A stretch of DNA of 64,000 bases from Apostichopus japonicus (lineage: Eukaryota > Echinodermata > Holothuroidea > Aspidochirotida > Stichopodidae): positions 639,501 to 703,500 of the forward strand of contig NC_092570.1 of NCBI RefSeq assembly GCF_037975245.1, given 5' to 3'. Within the stretch, counting starts at the first letter, position 1, and every line of letters begins with the position of its first letter. Position numbers and translations under genes: made by a program. Under the pieces are notes generated by a model. The model was not told where the DNA came from and did not search any database. It saw nothing but the letters and a program-made list of their open reading frames with translations. This document shows, piece by piece, positions 47,901-60,214 of the stretch.

Positions 47901-49350
47901 ATGTATTGTATGTTGAGGAAGAGAAGCACTGCAATGATTTCTCCTTGACTCTGCAATATTAGTAGTCCACAAAGGGACCCCCTGACGTGACCAGTCAAAT
48001 GTTTAGTCTCCAGTGCAAAGCGGCGGTTTTTGCTTACATGTAAGCCGACACATAACTTCTTTTGCCAGTGGCTGCTCAGTTTATAGAAGGGGTGATTATC
48101 AAGGGGAGAGTACAGTGTATTGTGTCTGTCTGTTTTATAATGGTCTGCTTTAGAGTCCAAAAAGAGAGAAAGAAGATGAATTGATAAGATATATGGAACT
48201 AAGGATACTCAATTATCTTGTCTGGATAATATATTTAGTTCCAATGCTTGGATTACAGTATCTTCAGACGTAGCTCTTAGGTTGTGATCAACACAATATA
48301 TATTATTGAGTTATTAGTGAATGGCAGCTGTCAGGGAATTAATGGAACCTATACTGATCCAATCTGTAAGAGATGTTTGTAGCAAAGCATATTTAAGCGT
48401 TTTATTAATACCATTTGTTTAGGGGGGAAAAATCACCTTAATCGAAGACTCAAAACTCAAAACCCTCTTGATACGACTCTGCAAGTCTAGTAGATTGTAG
48501 TCGTTGATAAATTGCTTGTTCCACATAGCTTGGTCATACCAGAAAAAACATTGACTTACGTCAAGTCAACGTCAACTGTGGTATTTGGCCATAATGCCTG
48601 GCAAAATTGATTAAAAGGTCACGGTTCGTTTTGGTGGTTTTAGGTTTCGCAGCCAAACTTGCCTGTAGACAGTGAACATGAAGACATCAATAAAATAATT
48701 GAGCATCTCATTGGGAGAGTAAAAAGTAATAGAAATTTGAAAGAAGGAAGCGGTCCATTTGTGGTTGTGAAATTTTTAGAAAACTATAAAATATAATATA
48801 TAAATAAACGCATAAAAGCAAACCAAAATGGTATTGTAGATAGAGGATACTGTTGACTTATTGTACCCCCCTGGCTCCCCCCCCCAAAAAAAAGAAGGGA
48901 GGCCGATTTTCAGTTTCAAAAGGTTTATCGAAGTTTGCTTGAAATGGATAAAACAACCGTTTAACTGACACCGTTGAGGTTTAATATCGATTTTAATTTA
49001 AGGACTGGATAATCCTTTCATTGACAGGTTTTAACTTCAGTTATGAATGTTTTCTTTTTATCTCTCGCATACTTTAAACAAGGGACAGTGCTTTGAAGAC
49101 AAGCTTCTTGTTGTCACCATGGTCACCAGATAATCTCACAAGAAAGTAGAAACAGGCCGCTCACAGTCATTTACCAGACACAACAATGTATTATGAAATG
49201 TTTCTCTACACAACAACCTAAAACTAATAAGACTACAGGCACATCTCTAAAGTCCAAACTTTTCACAATTTTGCATATTTCCTATTTAGTGTCATACAAA
49301 CAATCACTTCTAATTTTAGCCCCCTAAAGGTAATCGTTAATAATAACTGG
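44946..49350 (+). other. Intron 2, left part
   Basis: No exon is recognised. Simple features: a C run of about 18 (45809-45826), three tandem copies of a roughly 20-bp unit GTTTGAGATCTCATGTGG(T/C)G at about 46100-46157, a duplicated AAGGTACCCTGAAAA at about 45630-45669, and a G run with GA-rich flanks at 46480-46520. The frame at 47894-48160 (minus) has no domain. Confidence 0.5.
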
Positions 49351-50200
49351 TCCCTTACAAATGAAGCCCTTAATTTAATCAAGGCCAGGAGAAAACTGAG
49401 AAGGGAATTCCAACATACTAGAATTTTTTTTACTAAAGACTAAAATAAACAGAATCAACAATGAAATTAGCAACTAAATTAAAATATAGAGAAAATAACG
49501 CATTGAAAAAGAGTTTAATAACATATCAAAAGTAAAAGACCCAAAAAAGGTTTGGAAAAAAAATTAATGCCATCATTAAACCAACAGAAAACCCAAACCT
49601 AGGAATCAGCAACAATTATTTAATTGATAAAAAGGGGCACAAAATTCAAAACCCCAAAGAACAAATTAAACTCTTCGCAACTACCTTTAATAATATCTTT
49701 ACTTTCCCGACTGACCCTAATTTCAATAACCTCTTTAAAGAAGAAATAGACAAATTTGTCCATAGAAATGCCAATAACCTTCTCCCATCCCTCAATGGTA
49801 CTTTAGATTACCAAAACCCCATTACCAAACCAATTAACCATAACGAATGGAAAATGGCAATAAATAAATCAAAACTAGTTTTCCAAAAATAAACTCAACA
49901 CAACGAGGGTCTTCCTTGATGCTGGAAAGGCATTCGATAAAACCTGGAATAATGGTCTCAAATACAAATTATTCAAATTCAACCTCCCAGTAAATATCAC
50001 CAGACTCCTTTCTTCTTATTTAAATAACCGGTTTATGCAAATTAAGTACAATTCCATCCATCCGATCCTTTCATTCTAGAAGCTGGCAGTCCCCAAGACC
50101 CAGTACTAAATCCTCTACCATACTCTTTGTATGTAAACGTAAGCATAAGCATAGCATATAGCATAAGTTCTGCAGGAGCTGGGCTCTGCCCAGTTTGATC
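49351..50200 (+). pseudogene. Decayed non-LTR retrotransposon reverse transcriptase (Jockey-like)
   Basis: Broken frames on the plus strand read like the endonuclease-RT linker and RT domain of a LINE. A first piece (from 49351) gives LTNEALNLIKARRKLRREFQ. A 109-codon open frame at 49563-49892 has KKGHKIQNPKEQIKLFATTF and later ITKPINHNEWKMAINKSK, typical of the region just before the RT core. From 49909 comes the RT motif A-like VFLDAGKAFDKTW, then RLLSSYLNNRF, ending at a stop at 50077. A one-base frame change gives the motif B-like AGSPQDPVLNPLPYSLYVN (from 50079). The stretch that should hold the conserved K-x-PG-x-DG motif is missing, and the catalytic YxDD is not seen. Stops, frameshifts and the deletion show it is dead. 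Its assignment to the Jockey group is tentative. Confidence 0.75.
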
Positions 50201-50899
50201 AGATTCCACACACTTTTCACACCTTTTAATTTTAAGGCACAAGAAATCCAGCTAGAACAATCACTATCTCATCAGCTCGCATCGGAAAAATTCTAAACTT
50301 CAGAATTAACGAATGGTCACGGTTTCCTTGTGCCAGTTTGAGTCTTCTAACCTAATTAGTTTAGCATACGACATGCTGGGCAAAAGGGCATTGTGTACTG
50401 CTGATCAAGTTTAAGCTACTAACGGTACCATTGAGAGCTTGGGTGTGAAATAAGGACTGTGTCCTTGGCAGCAACAAATCCACTTCAAAGAGAATCGCCC
50501 TTGTTGGATCCCCCCCCCCTCCCCCTCTTATGAACACATACATCACGGGTTGTATTAAACTCAACGAAGTGTTTATGATACTAAATTAGCAATTGAGTAA
50601 ACCTAAATATAAAATGTTATTGTGTGTTTATACCAATCATACAGGCAGTATACACTTGTGTGCAAATTTATTTATTGTCAGAAACTCACACAACAGATGT
50701 TCAAACAATTAGTTTACTTTGAAACATTAACATTTTCAATTAAAGCTAGATAACAATTTCATACACTGGTGCATGCATGCATGCGGGCTAAACAGAGTTT
50801 GTATTAAAGGTGTGTATGCCCAGTTAATGTGAGCAGGAACAATGCACTAATATATGCATGAAAGAGGAGGAACATCACTCCAGACAAAGTGAAACAAGG
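50201..50899 (+). other. Intron 2, spacer between LINE remnant and minisatellite
   Basis: No feature apart from a short C-run/CT tract at about 50511-50528 and a GCATGCATGCATGC run near 50772-50786. It may include unrecognised 3' portions of the LINE remnant. Confidence 0.4.
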
Positions 50900-52063
50900 G
50901 AAGTTGTTCATGACACTCTATCACCTAGACAAATGATGATGGTTGGGTTTGTATCTACTGGCTTTGGGTGAGGGGGAGGGGTGGGGTTGGAAGTTGTTCA
51001 TGACACTCTATCACCTAGACAAATGATGATGGTTGGGTTTGTATCTACTGGCTTTGGGTGAGGGGGAGGGGTGGGTGGGAAGTTGTTCATGACACTCTAT
51101 CACCTAGACAAATGATGATGGTTGGGTTTGTATCTACTGGATTTGGGGGGAGGGGTGGGGTGGGAAGTTGTTCATGACACTCTATCACCTAGACAAATGA
51201 TGATGGTTGGGTTTGTATCTACTGGATTTGGGGGGAGGGGTGGGAAGTTGTTCATGACACTCTATCACCTAGACAAATGATGATGGTTGGGTTTGTATCT
51301 ACTGGATTTGGGGGGATGGGTGGGGTGGGAAGTTGTTCATGACACTCTATCACCTAGACAAATGATGATGGTTGGGTTTGTATCTACTGGATTTGGGGTG
51401 AGGGGTGGGGTGGGTTGGGAAGTTGTTCATGACACTCTATCACCTAGACAAATGATGATGGTTGGGTTTGTATCTACTGGCTTTGGGTGAGGGGGAGGGG
51501 TGGGGTGGGAAGTTGTTCATGACACTCTATCACCTAGACAAATGATGATGGTTGGGTTTGTATCTACTGGCTTTGGGTGAGGGGGAGGGGTGGGGTGGGA
51601 AGTTGTTCATGACACTCTATCACCTAGACAAATGATGATGGTTGGGTTTGTATCTACTGGCTTTGGGTGAGGGGGAGGGGTGGGGTGGGAAGTTGTTCAT
51701 GACACTCTATCACCTAGACAAATGATGATGGTTGGGTTTGTATCTACTGGCTTTGGGTGAGGGGGAGGGGTGGGGTGGGAAGTTGATCATGACACTCTAT
51801 CACCTAGCCAAATGATGATGGTTGGGTTTGTATCTACTGGCTTTGGGTGAGGGAGGGGCGGGGGTGGGCGCGTTCTGTATGACAAGCTAACACCTAGACA
51901 AATGATGATGGTTGAGTTTGTATCTACTGGCTTTAAGGTGAGGGGTGGGGTGGGAAGTTGTTCATGACATGGGTTTGTGTCTACTGGCTTTGGGTTGAGG
52001 GGGGGGTGGGCGCATTCTGTATGACACACTAACAGCTAGACAAGTGATGATGGTTGGGTTTGT
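50900..52063 (+). repeat. G-rich minisatellite, about 90-bp unit x 13-14
   Basis: Units start GAAGTTGTTCATGACACTC, continue ATCACCTAGACAAATGATG, GGTTGGGTTTGTATCTACTGG, and end in a G-rich segment such as GGGTGAGGGGGAGGGGTGGG. Starts are at 50900, 50990, 51079, 51164, 51244, 51329, 51420, 51510, 51600, 51690 and 51780, then more diverged units to 52063. Lengths vary from 80 to 91, mainly in the G-rich part. Units from 51420 to 51780 are exactly 90 bp apart. Each G-rich segment meets the pattern for a G-quadruplex on the plus strand. Confidence 0.95.
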
Positions 52064-53828
52064 GTGTGAGTTAACTAAGATGCAAAAACAGATAGATGGA
52101 CATACATATGCAGCAGTATGGCATGTAGACATAATTTATTACAAGGAACTGTTTATCAATATTTTGAATAAGATATAAACAGATATCATGATACTGCCTG
52201 CACCTGACTGTTGCCTACTGAAATATTTCATTTCAGCTCTTTTCGCTTGTCTGCCCAAGAAAGTCGTAGTCAATATTTGTTTTCAGCTCCCACAGCCTTC
52301 GACCTGGAAATTATGCTTGTCAAAATTCATAGATCTCAGAGTGATCTCAGAAAAGCCTAAAAAATGAACCCTCTAATTGTTTTGCCATTGGTTGCTATCA
52401 CTGTCTAAGAGGAGTGGGAATAGGTAACTTCCACAGTAAACTTGTACATTCCAAGTAATAGATTTTCATTGTCAAGTGGATCGCTATGGCAACAGTAATT
52501 ATACCATCTCCTCTTCAAGGTGGACAGGACTGTGACTAAGAAAAACTGAGCTTTCTTTGCAATTGTAGGTATTTGTCAGTTTGTTAGCTGATATGTCTAT
52601 AGCAAGTTTGCTAACCAGTGCTTCCTTTTGAGAAAGGTTAACAAATAAACATGTTGGGGGGTTATACTGACACATGGAGGGTTTGATAGATGAAAACAGG
52701 ATGTTATTGGTCTAAAAGCTTAGAGAAACCCTCAATCTGTGACCTGGCAGTTTCATACGTAATTTCTTAAGCAATAACAATGCCTTCCGTCTTTTCCCGA
52801 TCGCTTCTTTAATTTTAGAGAGAGAATAATTAGAAAAAATATGCCCCAACATCTCTGATCACATTGACTAATACTAATGAATGCACACTATATGTTAATT
52901 TAAAGCAGTGCAATTTGCAAAACATCTGCTTCCGAGTTTGCGTTTGAGTTTCTGGTTCAGTATCAACTGGAATACAAGTTGAGTTATGCTTTGAAAACGA
53001 CGATTTCAAAATTTATTAAAATTTTATTCACAGCTTCATAAACAACTTGTCTTTTCCATATGTTCATATTTTGTTTGTGGTAGAAATGTGCACACTTAAA
53101 ACTCTGCTGACAGAGGGGTTACCACTCTGTGGGCTCAGGGAAATACTTTTATATCCCCATTGGATAGGCTTCCTGTTGATGGTATGCAACACTGGAGAAT
53201 TCAAATAGGTCGTTTCTATGCTTTCATCACACAAAGATAATTATCTATTTAAAGTTCTGTAAGTCGTCTTAGGCTTGTCTGGATTGAATCTTTCTTTTCA
53301 TCAGGTCAGCTTGGAATTACGTTCATGGTCTGAGTCACTCATCGAGAAGATACCTATAAAGTCGGTATAGTTAACCACAGTGGAGCCTAACCATAATTTT
53401 CACCATGTTGCAGTTGCCATGGAAGCAGGCAATGCTTGGCTTAACTTAGCTGGACTTTATATTAACATTTTTAAAATATGACTCATATGAATCAAGAATA
53501 TGAGAGGTTTCGAGTTCTGTCTGTGGCATGTAGGATGTTCTCTTTTCAACCATTTAGGTTTTTTTTTTCTTTCTTGTACATTTCAACCAATGCTACAGTC
53601 GACATATTAAAAAAAAAAATTCCAGGCTGTAATTGTGGTGATAGAAACCTAAGAGCCTTATTGTCACTATGTACAGAAAGTGAGAGTTAGGACTATCATA
53701 ACCCTGGATATAAAGCCAAGCATTTACCATTGACTCATAGACTGCCACATCAAGATAAATGACTGTTAGTATTCTGAGTTATATATAGCCTGTGGGATGG
53801 ACCTCAGCTGTAATATGCTCTCCTTTTT
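52064..53828 (+). other. Intron 2, spacer before copy 2
   Basis: No exon or recognised element. T and A runs are near 53561-53570 and 53610-53619. The frame at 53478-53690 has no domain. Confidence 0.45.
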
Positions 53829-56386
53829 GGTTCCTTGCTGAAAGCAAAGGAACCTATGTATTCAGGTTGGCGTGTGTGTGTGTGTGTGTGTGTGTGTGAC
53901 GCTTAAGCTTGTATGCACGATAACTCAACAAGGGATTGACTGATCATGATCAAACTTGGTGGGTGGGTGGCCTATAGTGAGTAGATGAACCCTATTGTTT
54001 TTGGTGCCCACAAAGGTCACCAAAGGTCAGTTATGGTCCAAAAACCCAAAATACTAAAACTGCAATAACGCCCAGTGCCAATGTGCGACAAGGTTGATAT
54101 TTTGGGACAAGTTGTGAACTGGTTAGGGCAATATTTTGAAACTTAACGGTCATGTGATCTGAGGTCACCAAAGGTCAATTAATGTTAAAAAACTAGTATT
54201 TTTGCGATAACTTGAGAACGAATTGTCCGTTAGGGTTGGGAGTTGCTTCAGTGTAATCCAATTGTCGACCCACATCTGGGTGACCCTTGACCTCAATTTG
54301 ACCTCTGGTGACCTTTTCATGTTTTGGGGATTTTTACAGTTTCGATGCTATTTTCAGATGTCAAAGGTACCTTCCGATCATAAATATCGATAGGTTGACC
54401 CCCGTGTGACCTTTGTGTGCGAACTTATATGGGGTCAAAGTTTTCGGTCAGAGTTAGGATGTCTGTACAGACGTATCGTGTTGATTTTTGGAATCAGCAG
54501 ATCAAACTACATTTGAAACCAAGGTCAAAAGGTCAAAGGTCACATTAGAAAAAATGTGCTTAGTTTGGGAGAAAACGGGCGAAAAAGAAAATGTTTGGTT
54601 TTGATGCTAGATTTGGATATCAAAGGTACCTTCCGATCAAAAATGTCAATGGGTTGACACCCGGGTGACCTTTGTGTGTAAAGTTATACAAGGTCAAAGT
54701 TAATTTTCAGACATTTAATGCAATAACTCCCAGGGCCAAGGTGTAACAAGGTTGATATTTTGGGACAAGTTGCAAATGGTATAGAGGAATATTTTCAAAC
54801 TTAACGGTCATGTGATCCGAGGTCATCAAAGGTCAATTAATGTTAAAAAACTAGTATTTTCGGTGAGAAAATGGGCAAAGAAAAAAATGTTTGAATTTTT
54901 ACAGTTTTGATGCTATATTCACGCCTCAACAATCAAAAATGTCAATAGGTTTACCCCAGGTGACCTTTGTGTGTGAAGTTTTATGAGGTCAAAGTAAATT
55001 TTCAGACATTTAGTGCAATAATTCCCAGTTCCAAGGTGTGACACGGTTGATATTTTGGGACAAGTTGCAAATGGTATAGGGGAATATTTTTAAACTTAAC
55101 GGTCATGTGATCCGAGGTCACCAAAGGTCAATTAATGATAAAAAACTAGTATTTTTGCGATAACTTGAGAACGAATTGTCCGTTAGGGTTGGGAGTTGCT
55201 TCAATTTAATCCAATTGTCGACCCACATCTGGGTGACCCTTGACCTCAATTTGACCTCTGGTGACCTTTTCATGTTTTGGGGATTTTTACAGTTTCGATG
55301 CTATTTTCAGATGTCAAAGGTACCTTCTGATCATAAATGTCAATGGGTTGACCCCCGTGTGACCTTCGTGTGCGGAGTTATACGAGGTCAAAGTTAATTT
55401 TCAGACATTTAATGCAATAACTCTCAGTTCCAAGGTGTGACATGGTTGATATTTTGGGACAAGTTGCAAATGGTATAGGGGAATATTTTCAAACTTAACG
55501 GTCATGTGATCCGAGGTCACCAAAGGTCAATTAATGATAAAAAACTAGTATTTTTGTGATAACTTGAGAACGAACTGTCCGTTAAGGTTGGGAGTTGCTT
55601 CAATGTAATCCATTTGTCAACCCGCATCTGGGTGACCCTTGACCTCAATTTGACCTTTGGTGACCTTTTCGTGTTTTGGGGATTTTTACAGTTTCGATGC
55701 TATTTTCAGATGTCAAAGGTGCCTTCTGATCATAAATGTCAATAGGTTGACCCTAATGTGACCTTCGTGTGCGAAGTTATACGAGTTCAAAGTTAAATAA
55801 TATTAATGAGGTCACAGGTCAAACGTGAAAAACTCCCAAGTTGCAATAACTTAGCTACTATTTATTGGAATTTCGTCAAACTTGGTATGATGATATTGGT
55901 AGATAGTCTCCACACACTGATGTGTGTTGCAATTGATATCATGCATGTTTATAGGGGGGGGGGGGGGGCTAGCATTATTTCGTTATGAAAAGTTTGTATG
56001 CACAATAACTCAACAAGGGAATGACCAATCATTACCATACTTGGTGAGTGGGTGGCCCATAGTAAGTAGATTATCCCTGTTGATGTTGGTGCTCATTTCA
56101 TGAATATTAATGAGGTCATGGGGTCAAACGTGAAATACTCCAAATTGCAATTACTTGGCTACTATTACTAGTCGGAATTTCGTCAAACTTGGTATGATGA
56201 TAATGGTAGATAGTCTTCACACACTGATGTGTGTTGCAATTGATATCAGGGCTTAGCATTACTTTGGCAACAAAAGTTTGTGAGCATAAATTACTGTTGT
56301 TGTATTAGGGCTTTGTTAGAAATTTCCCTATGAATGGAACTAATGAACAGCAGCAAGGAACCATGAAATGTTTTCATTCTGGTTCC
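53829..56386 (+). mobile_element. AGGTCA-rich terminal-hairpin element, copy 2 (about 2.56 kb)
   Basis: The left end is GGTTCCTTGCTGAAAGC then AAAGGAACC, a perfect GGTTCCTT/AAGGAACC hairpin at 53829-53854. A GT microsatellite and GACGCTTAAGCTTG follow. The right end has CAGCAAGGAACC at 56351-56362 and an outer GGTTCC at 56381-56386, so the right terminus can also fold (GGAACC...GGTTCC). The internal phrase GATAACTTGAGAACGAA lies at 54206, 55159 and 55558. Spacings 953 and 399 equal those of copy 1 minus one unit of about 400 bp. Minus-strand half-site clusters are at 54281-54314, 55234-55267 and 55633-55666, and a three-half-site run at 54522-54542. By eye the two copies are well above 95% identical. 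No coding capacity is seen. Confidence 0.8.
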
Positions 56387-59300
56387 ACCTGTGGTCTGGT
56401 TAAATTTGTGAATTCACAATTTTCTGGTTGGTACATATTTTGTCAGTGAATCATAAACATTGAATGTAAACATCTATGACAAGAAAAATGTGCAGGTAGC
56501 AAGGAGATCACTCTCATATGAAGATAAAAATGCCAGGTTATGATATAATTGACTGCAAAGACCCTATCTAACTCATTGTTTTTTTAATTTTTTCCATGGA
56601 GTTATCATTGCAAAGTTAATCTATCAAAGCTAGGACACTTGCCCAACCATCATATTTAAATGAGAAGAATAACACCCCCAAAACATCAAAACTACACATG
56701 AAATGTTTCCCAAAATGTAATAAGGGTGGTATTGAAGAACTTAGCATGCATAGACTCAGGATGTGTGACCTTATTAATTCACTTTGGCTTCGGCTTTGAG
56801 TACAACATATCTGTATGCTGCCGTGTTGGATGCATCTAACCGTAACAATAATTACGGACTTTGCAATCCACGTTATAGTCATTGCCGACTTTGCAATCCA
56901 CGGTCCCCCTCACAATTTTACAAGGTTGGAGTAATGTAGTGACTCCATAGTTTTCCCTTTCAGAAAACGAAATTGTTGCCCTGTCTGGGAGATATCTTTG
57001 TTTAAATATCGTGTCTGGGAGCTGTCATTTTGTAACCTGTGAATTGATACTGCCACTAGGACCTGAAACCTATTAAGTACTATCTTTCTGTTTGGTTTTT
57101 ATTTTCCTAATTCAAGTTAGTTTGTTAACTGACATTGAAACCAATACCATCATTAGGTCATAAAAAAAAAAGATCTTGAGCATAAATTATTACAAAATCC
57201 GTTTCCATTACATAACATAATCATTGTAAGAAATGCATACAAATATGAAACCTTGAAGCACATGAATGTGGATTAATGATGTCATATTTAGACTTGATCA
57301 ATTATTTCAGCCATGTGTGTGAAAGACTGTCAAATCTGTGATATCACCCAGTATGGAGTAAGATTTTTCTTAGCTGTTGGAGAGGGGGCAGGGGGGGTGA
57401 GGAATGTGAAATGAATATACAGGGGTTAGAGCACAACTGGTAAATTACAATATTTGCTGACATTGAGAAGAGAAAAAGTAAAGGGCTGAATTTTAGGAAA
57501 GACTTGAAATTGATAGCGTATTGACATTTAAGCAGGCATTTTAAAATGAATCGAATATCATAGGGTCGTGTAGATCAAGATCATGAAAGGAAGTGGAAGC
57601 TGAATTGAAGATGATCTAATTGCCATGATGACATTTTGGCAGAACACACCCACATTATTCTGTTCCTGGAATTAACAAAGAGGTTTAACCTTTCAAAAAT
57701 GTATTACTTTGAAATAGCAATGTATCAACAGTTAGATCAGAACAGAAATATTTTAACTACTAAACAACATGATTTTTTTTTATTTGTTTATGAATTCCTT
57801 ATTATACAAGTGTTTTGCACGTTTTGCATATTGTGCATTCAGTGATTTTAAGGCTTCACGAAGCGGCGCCTGTCATAACAAATCATGGGGGTGCTTTAGA
57901 TAATAGATTTACTGCTAATTAGAGGTGAATTACATAAATATTTGTTCAGGACAGTAGTTTTTATGTTGCGCAAGATTAATCACACAAATGTTCTCTTTTC
58001 CATTTATTTAGAACTATTTCAAGTCGATGCCTATTATTTCATTATTTGTGCTGTGATTTTATATTGGTGGCCTCAAGTTGTAGTAGAATTTTCCTTGCTC
58101 CTCGCTGAATACCCTATTCGGTATCCCAGATGTGGGAAATAGAGGGCGCAGTGCCTAAAGCATGTCTAGTTATGTACTTTAGGTAGATATGAAAATGAAG
58201 ACATATATGTAGATTTGGTAAAATATCGTCGCATGTAAATCCTCAACCCATTTAGCAGTGGGAATTATCTTTCAAGGCATCTAAACCTTCCCCACCCCTC
58301 AGCCCCACCCTCTCCACTTATGCTTCAGACAGACCATCACAAATTGCAACTCAGAAATGCAGTCTTAAAGTCAATAAGTCATAGAATTTGTTGCAAAGTG
58401 TGTGCCAATATAATATGTTTAGAATACTTAGAGTTTATTACTGAGAAAGCCCTTGTGGAAGACAAAGGGTAGAGTTCTCACCTCTCACTAAGAGATTTCA
58501 TTCCAGACATGCAGGGCCAGAGGAATTGTTTTGTCATTAATGAACCCTTGAGAAGATCTCCTTTTTACATGACTCATGCATGTTCTGTCTTGCAAGTTGT
58601 CTCTGATTTCAAATGTGATCTTAAATATTCAAATCTTTGAATTGTCGCGGGAAATTAAAAGTCTTCTCCGTGTAATGGCTTGGTTTTTTGTAGTTCAGTC
58701 TGTCTGTAAAGAATTTGAAATTTTTTTAAAACACGAGCAACAGAAAGAAATGAGCAGTTTTGGGGTTTTATTTGTGTAAAATATTTTATACCTTTAAAGG
58801 TATCATCTGGTTTTTAGCTTAACGTTTGTAGAACTCTATGTGTGAAAATAGTCAATATATGGATGTGGTAAATAGTCAGAGCTTGAGAAATGCGGAATAG
58901 TTGTCCAAATCAGGAATTATCTGTACAGCAGTCATATATACTGTTGAGCCACACATCTGATTCCTGTCACATATGGCAATCTTCTGACCATCTTAATATG
59001 TGATAGGAGGTCAAGGCTGTGAAGGAAGAGGTCAAGGCTGTGAAGGAATCTACTGCTGTCCGGTCTCTTGAATGGGATTTAAGTCATTGCATTTAACTGT
59101 ATACAACTTGATATGATTAAGACCTCCTTTCCTTTCCTGTGTGTAAATATGGGTGGTGTTTTTGTTGCCTGTTCACCGTTAACTTGTAACATATGAGGCA
59201 CATAGAATGCCCGTATGTAACACCCACATGCAGAGAGAAATGTACACAGTTCTGCAGGTGGTTGATAAATCTCTACAATTATTTTTTTCTGTGATACATG

Positions 59301-59707
59301 AGGGTGGCCAATCAAATAAGGGAAAATTTTTGGTTTAATTGGTCTTTAGTTGTTGGTTAAAAACAAGCAAATTATAACAAGACCTATTTTGTACAATTGA
59401 GTAAAAGTCAACTGGATGTGAAAATCTTAAGACTTTATGTTGTTAAAACCTAAAGAGGAAGTTAATCCTAATTCCCTTTAATACTCAGCTAAGACTATCT
59501 ATCTGCCTCTTTCAATCAGGTCCACATAGATTTTCCCCTGTACTAATCCTTAGATGATATTAGTACCTGGTACTACCAGCTACCCCTTCAATGTTGAAGT
59601 CATCCTAAGAAGTGATAGTTTGGCTTCTTGCTTCTATGTTTCTCTCCTTGGTCCTCTACCCTTAGTCTCAATCATCCTCTTTATGTTTCTCTTGTCTTAT
59701 TTTGCAG
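56387..59707 (+). other. Intron 2, right part
   Basis: No exon is recognised before the acceptor at 59706-59707. The phrase GAGGTCAAGGCTGTGAAGGA is tandemly duplicated at about 59008-59048. Fragment CTTGCTCCTCGCTGAATACC...GAGGGCGCAGTGCC at about 58095-58155 looks like a repeat end. A C/T-rich branch-to-acceptor region (CTCTTTATGTTTCTCTTGTC) precedes exon 3. Confidence 0.5.
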
Positions 59708-60184
59708 GACCAACCATGGTTCAGCTTGTTACATCCTCACCAAACCCACCCTCCATCCATATGGTACAAACCGGTCTTGGCCCAGTCAACAACATTGGCA
59801 CCGGGAGCATTCCTCTCCACACTGCACCATTACCTCCAACAACAATGCACATGCAACCACCAATGCAGGATCCTGAGGGCGTCCCACCTGCCGTATACAA
59901 CACCAGGACAGGTACGGTCCCTCCGCACATGTACCCACCCATGTATCATCAACCACCTCCTGGAAGTAGTGGGGTTTATCCACATCTGGTTGGCTTTCCA
60001 AGCACTGCTATGCAGTCCCATATGCACCCGCCAGGTACACAAATGCCTGGACTTGGTGGGGGCGTTGTCCATCACCATCAATCACCACCACATGGTCACG
60101 TTCAAAGGTATCCCCCAGGGGCGGGGCCGCCATCTCATGCATCATCAAACCATCTATCCAACATGGATCATTCAAACAGGCATG
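59708..60184 (+). CDS. FNDC3-like protein, coding exon 3 (residues 204-362)
   Basis: The acceptor is TCTTATTTTGCAG and the donor CATG|GTAAGT; 477 bp, phase 1 at both ends. The split codon at the junction with exon 2 makes Gly, so the joined text reads YIHGPTMVQLVTSSPNPPSI. After this come about 140 residues rich in Pro, His, Met, Gly and Gln (HMQPPMQDPEGVPPAVY, MYPPMYHQPPPGSSG, VVHHHQSPPHGHVQRYPPG). FNDC3 proteins have a comparable Pro/His-rich stretch between the short N-terminal conserved block and the first fibronectin repeat. The open frame extends upstream of the acceptor to 59554 and past the donor to 60237, but those parts are intronic. Three other frames over the exon are shadows. Later exons are outside the window. 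Confidence 0.8.
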
Positions 60185-60214
60185 GTAAGTTGACACATCT
60201 TTGCTTTTGCTTTT

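Noticed and set aside
59702-60193. Second-frame 163-codon open frame and minus-strand frames over exon 3
   Set aside because: They overlap the exon whose frame is supported by phase agreement with exon 2. They are shadows of its biased Pro/His codons.
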